DNA of 64,000 nucleotides, from assembly GCF_022171985.1 (NCBI RefSeq), contig NZ_JAJVHF010000003.1, forward strand, positions 434,001 to 498,000, given 5' to 3'. The DNA is from Huaxiibacter chinensis. GTDB taxonomy: Bacteria; Pseudomonadota; Gammaproteobacteria; Enterobacterales; Enterobacteriaceae. The notes beneath the pieces were generated by a model that had not been told where the DNA came from, did not search any database, and saw only the letters and a list, made by a program, of their open reading frames with translations. Below, piece after piece: positions 63,320 to 64,000 of this stretch; position 1 is the first letter of the stretch; every line of letters starts with the position of its first letter. Made by a program: the position numbers and the translations under genes.

Positions 63320-63553
63320 ATGTCACATCTGCAGGAGGTCACCGCTCGCGTTGACGCGGCGGTGGAAGAGAGTGTTATCACCCATATGAACGAACTTCTG
63401 ATCGCGCTGAGTGATGACCCGGAGTTAAGCCGTGAAGCGCGCTATGCGCAGCAGCAGCGGCTGCGGATCGCCATTGCCCACCATGGCAAGCAGCATAAAG
63501 AAGAGCAGGACGCGCGGCTTGACCACCTGACCAAAGGCGGCACGATTCTTTAA
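63320..63553 (+). CDS. ydcY: DUF2526 family protein YdcY
   Basis: A 77-residue protein matching E. coli YdcY throughout (MSHLQEVTARVDAAVEESVI to LTKGGTIL). It is small, acidic at the start and strongly helical. The function is unknown. The ATG at 63320 follows AAGGAG; the upstream codons of the same frame are not needed. It is convergent with ydcZ, the two stops 2 bases apart. Confidence 0.92.
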   Translation: MSHLQEVTARVDAAVEESVITHMNELLIALSDDPELSREARYAQQQRLRIAIAHHGKQHKEEQDARLDHLTKGGTIL

Positions 63554-63555
63554 GT

Positions 63556-64000
63556 TCAAAACTGGCGTCGGGCGACAAGCCAGGCGCCAATCACCAGCAA
63601 TACTGCGCCACAAACGGGGCCGACTAATGCCCGCAAGGGGATGCCGTGACTTTTAAGGATGTCCATCGCCAGTCCGCCAATTAACTGGCTGGCAACCAGC
63701 ACCGCAATCGTGGTCGCCGCACCGACATACTGATAACCACTGATGCTGGCAAAGACAAAAAATGAACCCAGCAGACCGGGTATCAGCGTCCACCAGCGAA
63801 CCGTCGCCACCAGCTCACTGAATCCTGAGAGACCGTTTTTGACCAGCAATATGCTGACAAAAAGCACGATCCCCACCAGTGAGTTCAGCAGCATGGCAAT
63901 CAGAATCGTCGATGACGACTGGGTGATGCGCACCATCAGCGTGTTTTGCACCACCAGTCCAATCCCGGCCGCCACCAGAAAAACCATCGTCAGGGACTGA
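63556..64000 (-). CDS. ydcZ: Inner-membrane transporter YdcZ (DUF606/DMT), partial at window edge
   Basis: At least 143 residues of a small four-to-five-helix DMT-superfamily protein. QSLTMVFLVAAGIGLVVQNTL near the start, VGIVLFVSILLVKNGLSGFSELV and RWWTLIPGLLGSFFVFASIS match E. coli YdcZ (149 residues). The frame is open to the window end, so the ATG is a few codons outside. Substrate unknown. Adjacent to ydcY as in E. coli. Confidence 0.88.
   Translation of the reverse strand, partial: QSLTMVFLVAAGIGLVVQNTLMVRITQSSSTILIAMLLNSLVGIVLFVSILLVKNGLSGFSELVATVRWWTLIPGLLGSFFVFASISGYQYVGAATTIAVLVASQLIGGLAMDILKSHGIPLRALVGPVCGAVLLVIGAWLVARRQF

Overview
The window is chromosomal DNA from an enteric gammaproteobacterium, most likely Enterobacter or a close relative such as Lelliottia, Leclercia or Kosakonia. 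Many proteins read as near-identical homologues of E. coli K-12 proteins from the trp-terminus side of the map (ycjT to dbpA/ttcA, ompN/ydbK/hslJ, ydcR to ydcZ). Between these blocks lie segments that K-12 lacks or carries elsewhere: a UbiX/UbiD decarboxylase locus, an oxidative catabolic cluster, a CIO-type bd oxidase, a yeaR/yoaG unit and srfABC. No rRNA, tRNA, CRISPR array or intact mobile element was seen.

Layout. 1-4.5 kb: the end of a ycjT-pgmB-ycjV alpha-glucoside operon, the porin gene ompG, and the LacI-type regulator ycjW. 4.6-12.8 kb: ycjXF behind a heat-shock-type promoter, tyrR with a TyrR box, tpx, and the murein-peptide recycling trio ycjG, mpaA and mppA. 13-18.2 kb: a small membrane protein, the diguanylate cyclase dgcM, an MHYT-GGDEF-EAL protein, and a chemoreceptor without a periplasmic sensor. 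18.4-22.2 kb: zntB, the anaerobic sRNA gene fnrS with its FNR site, the proline-rich mini-gene ynaL, dbpA and ttcA. 22.2-23.4 kb: a decayed Rac-type integrase next to ttcA and an unrecognised 2H-phosphoesterase-like gene.

23.6-35.3 kb is an accessory metabolic region. It holds a UbiD/UbiX decarboxylase pair with a divergent MarR regulator and a GlxA/AraC-type regulator, a sugar/acid MFS permease, a YddG-like exporter, a DapA-family lyase with a PuuC-like aldehyde dehydrogenase, a GntR/FCD regulator and a PuuB-like FAD oxidoreductase. The two promoters of the oxidative cluster share the palindrome TGTATACA, which suggests one regulon. A second tiny integrase relic lies at about 35.8 kb.

35.9-45.7 kb: a GFA-family protein, a small membrane protein, a KTSC protein, ompN with the divergent sRNA gene micC, the large pyruvate:flavodoxin oxidoreductase nifJ/ydbK, ydbJ, hslJ, and a three-gene CIO-type bd oxidase operon. 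46.1-53.4 kb: a YmcF-like zinc-ribbon protein, the MocR regulator ydcR, and the ydcSTUV-patD ABC transporter/aminobutyraldehyde dehydrogenase operon. Here patD is broken by an in-frame TGA. 53.5-64 kb: yoaG with two tandem yeaR paralogues, ortT, the srfABC operon, a DppA-like binding protein, ydcY and the start-proximal part of ydcZ.

The least understood multi-gene system is srfABC: an actin-fold ATPase, a large protein with a degenerate P-loop, and a membrane-anchored partner. The TGTATACA-linked oxidative cluster of unknown substrate comes next. Gene identities come from recognising protein sequences and gene order. No database search was run.
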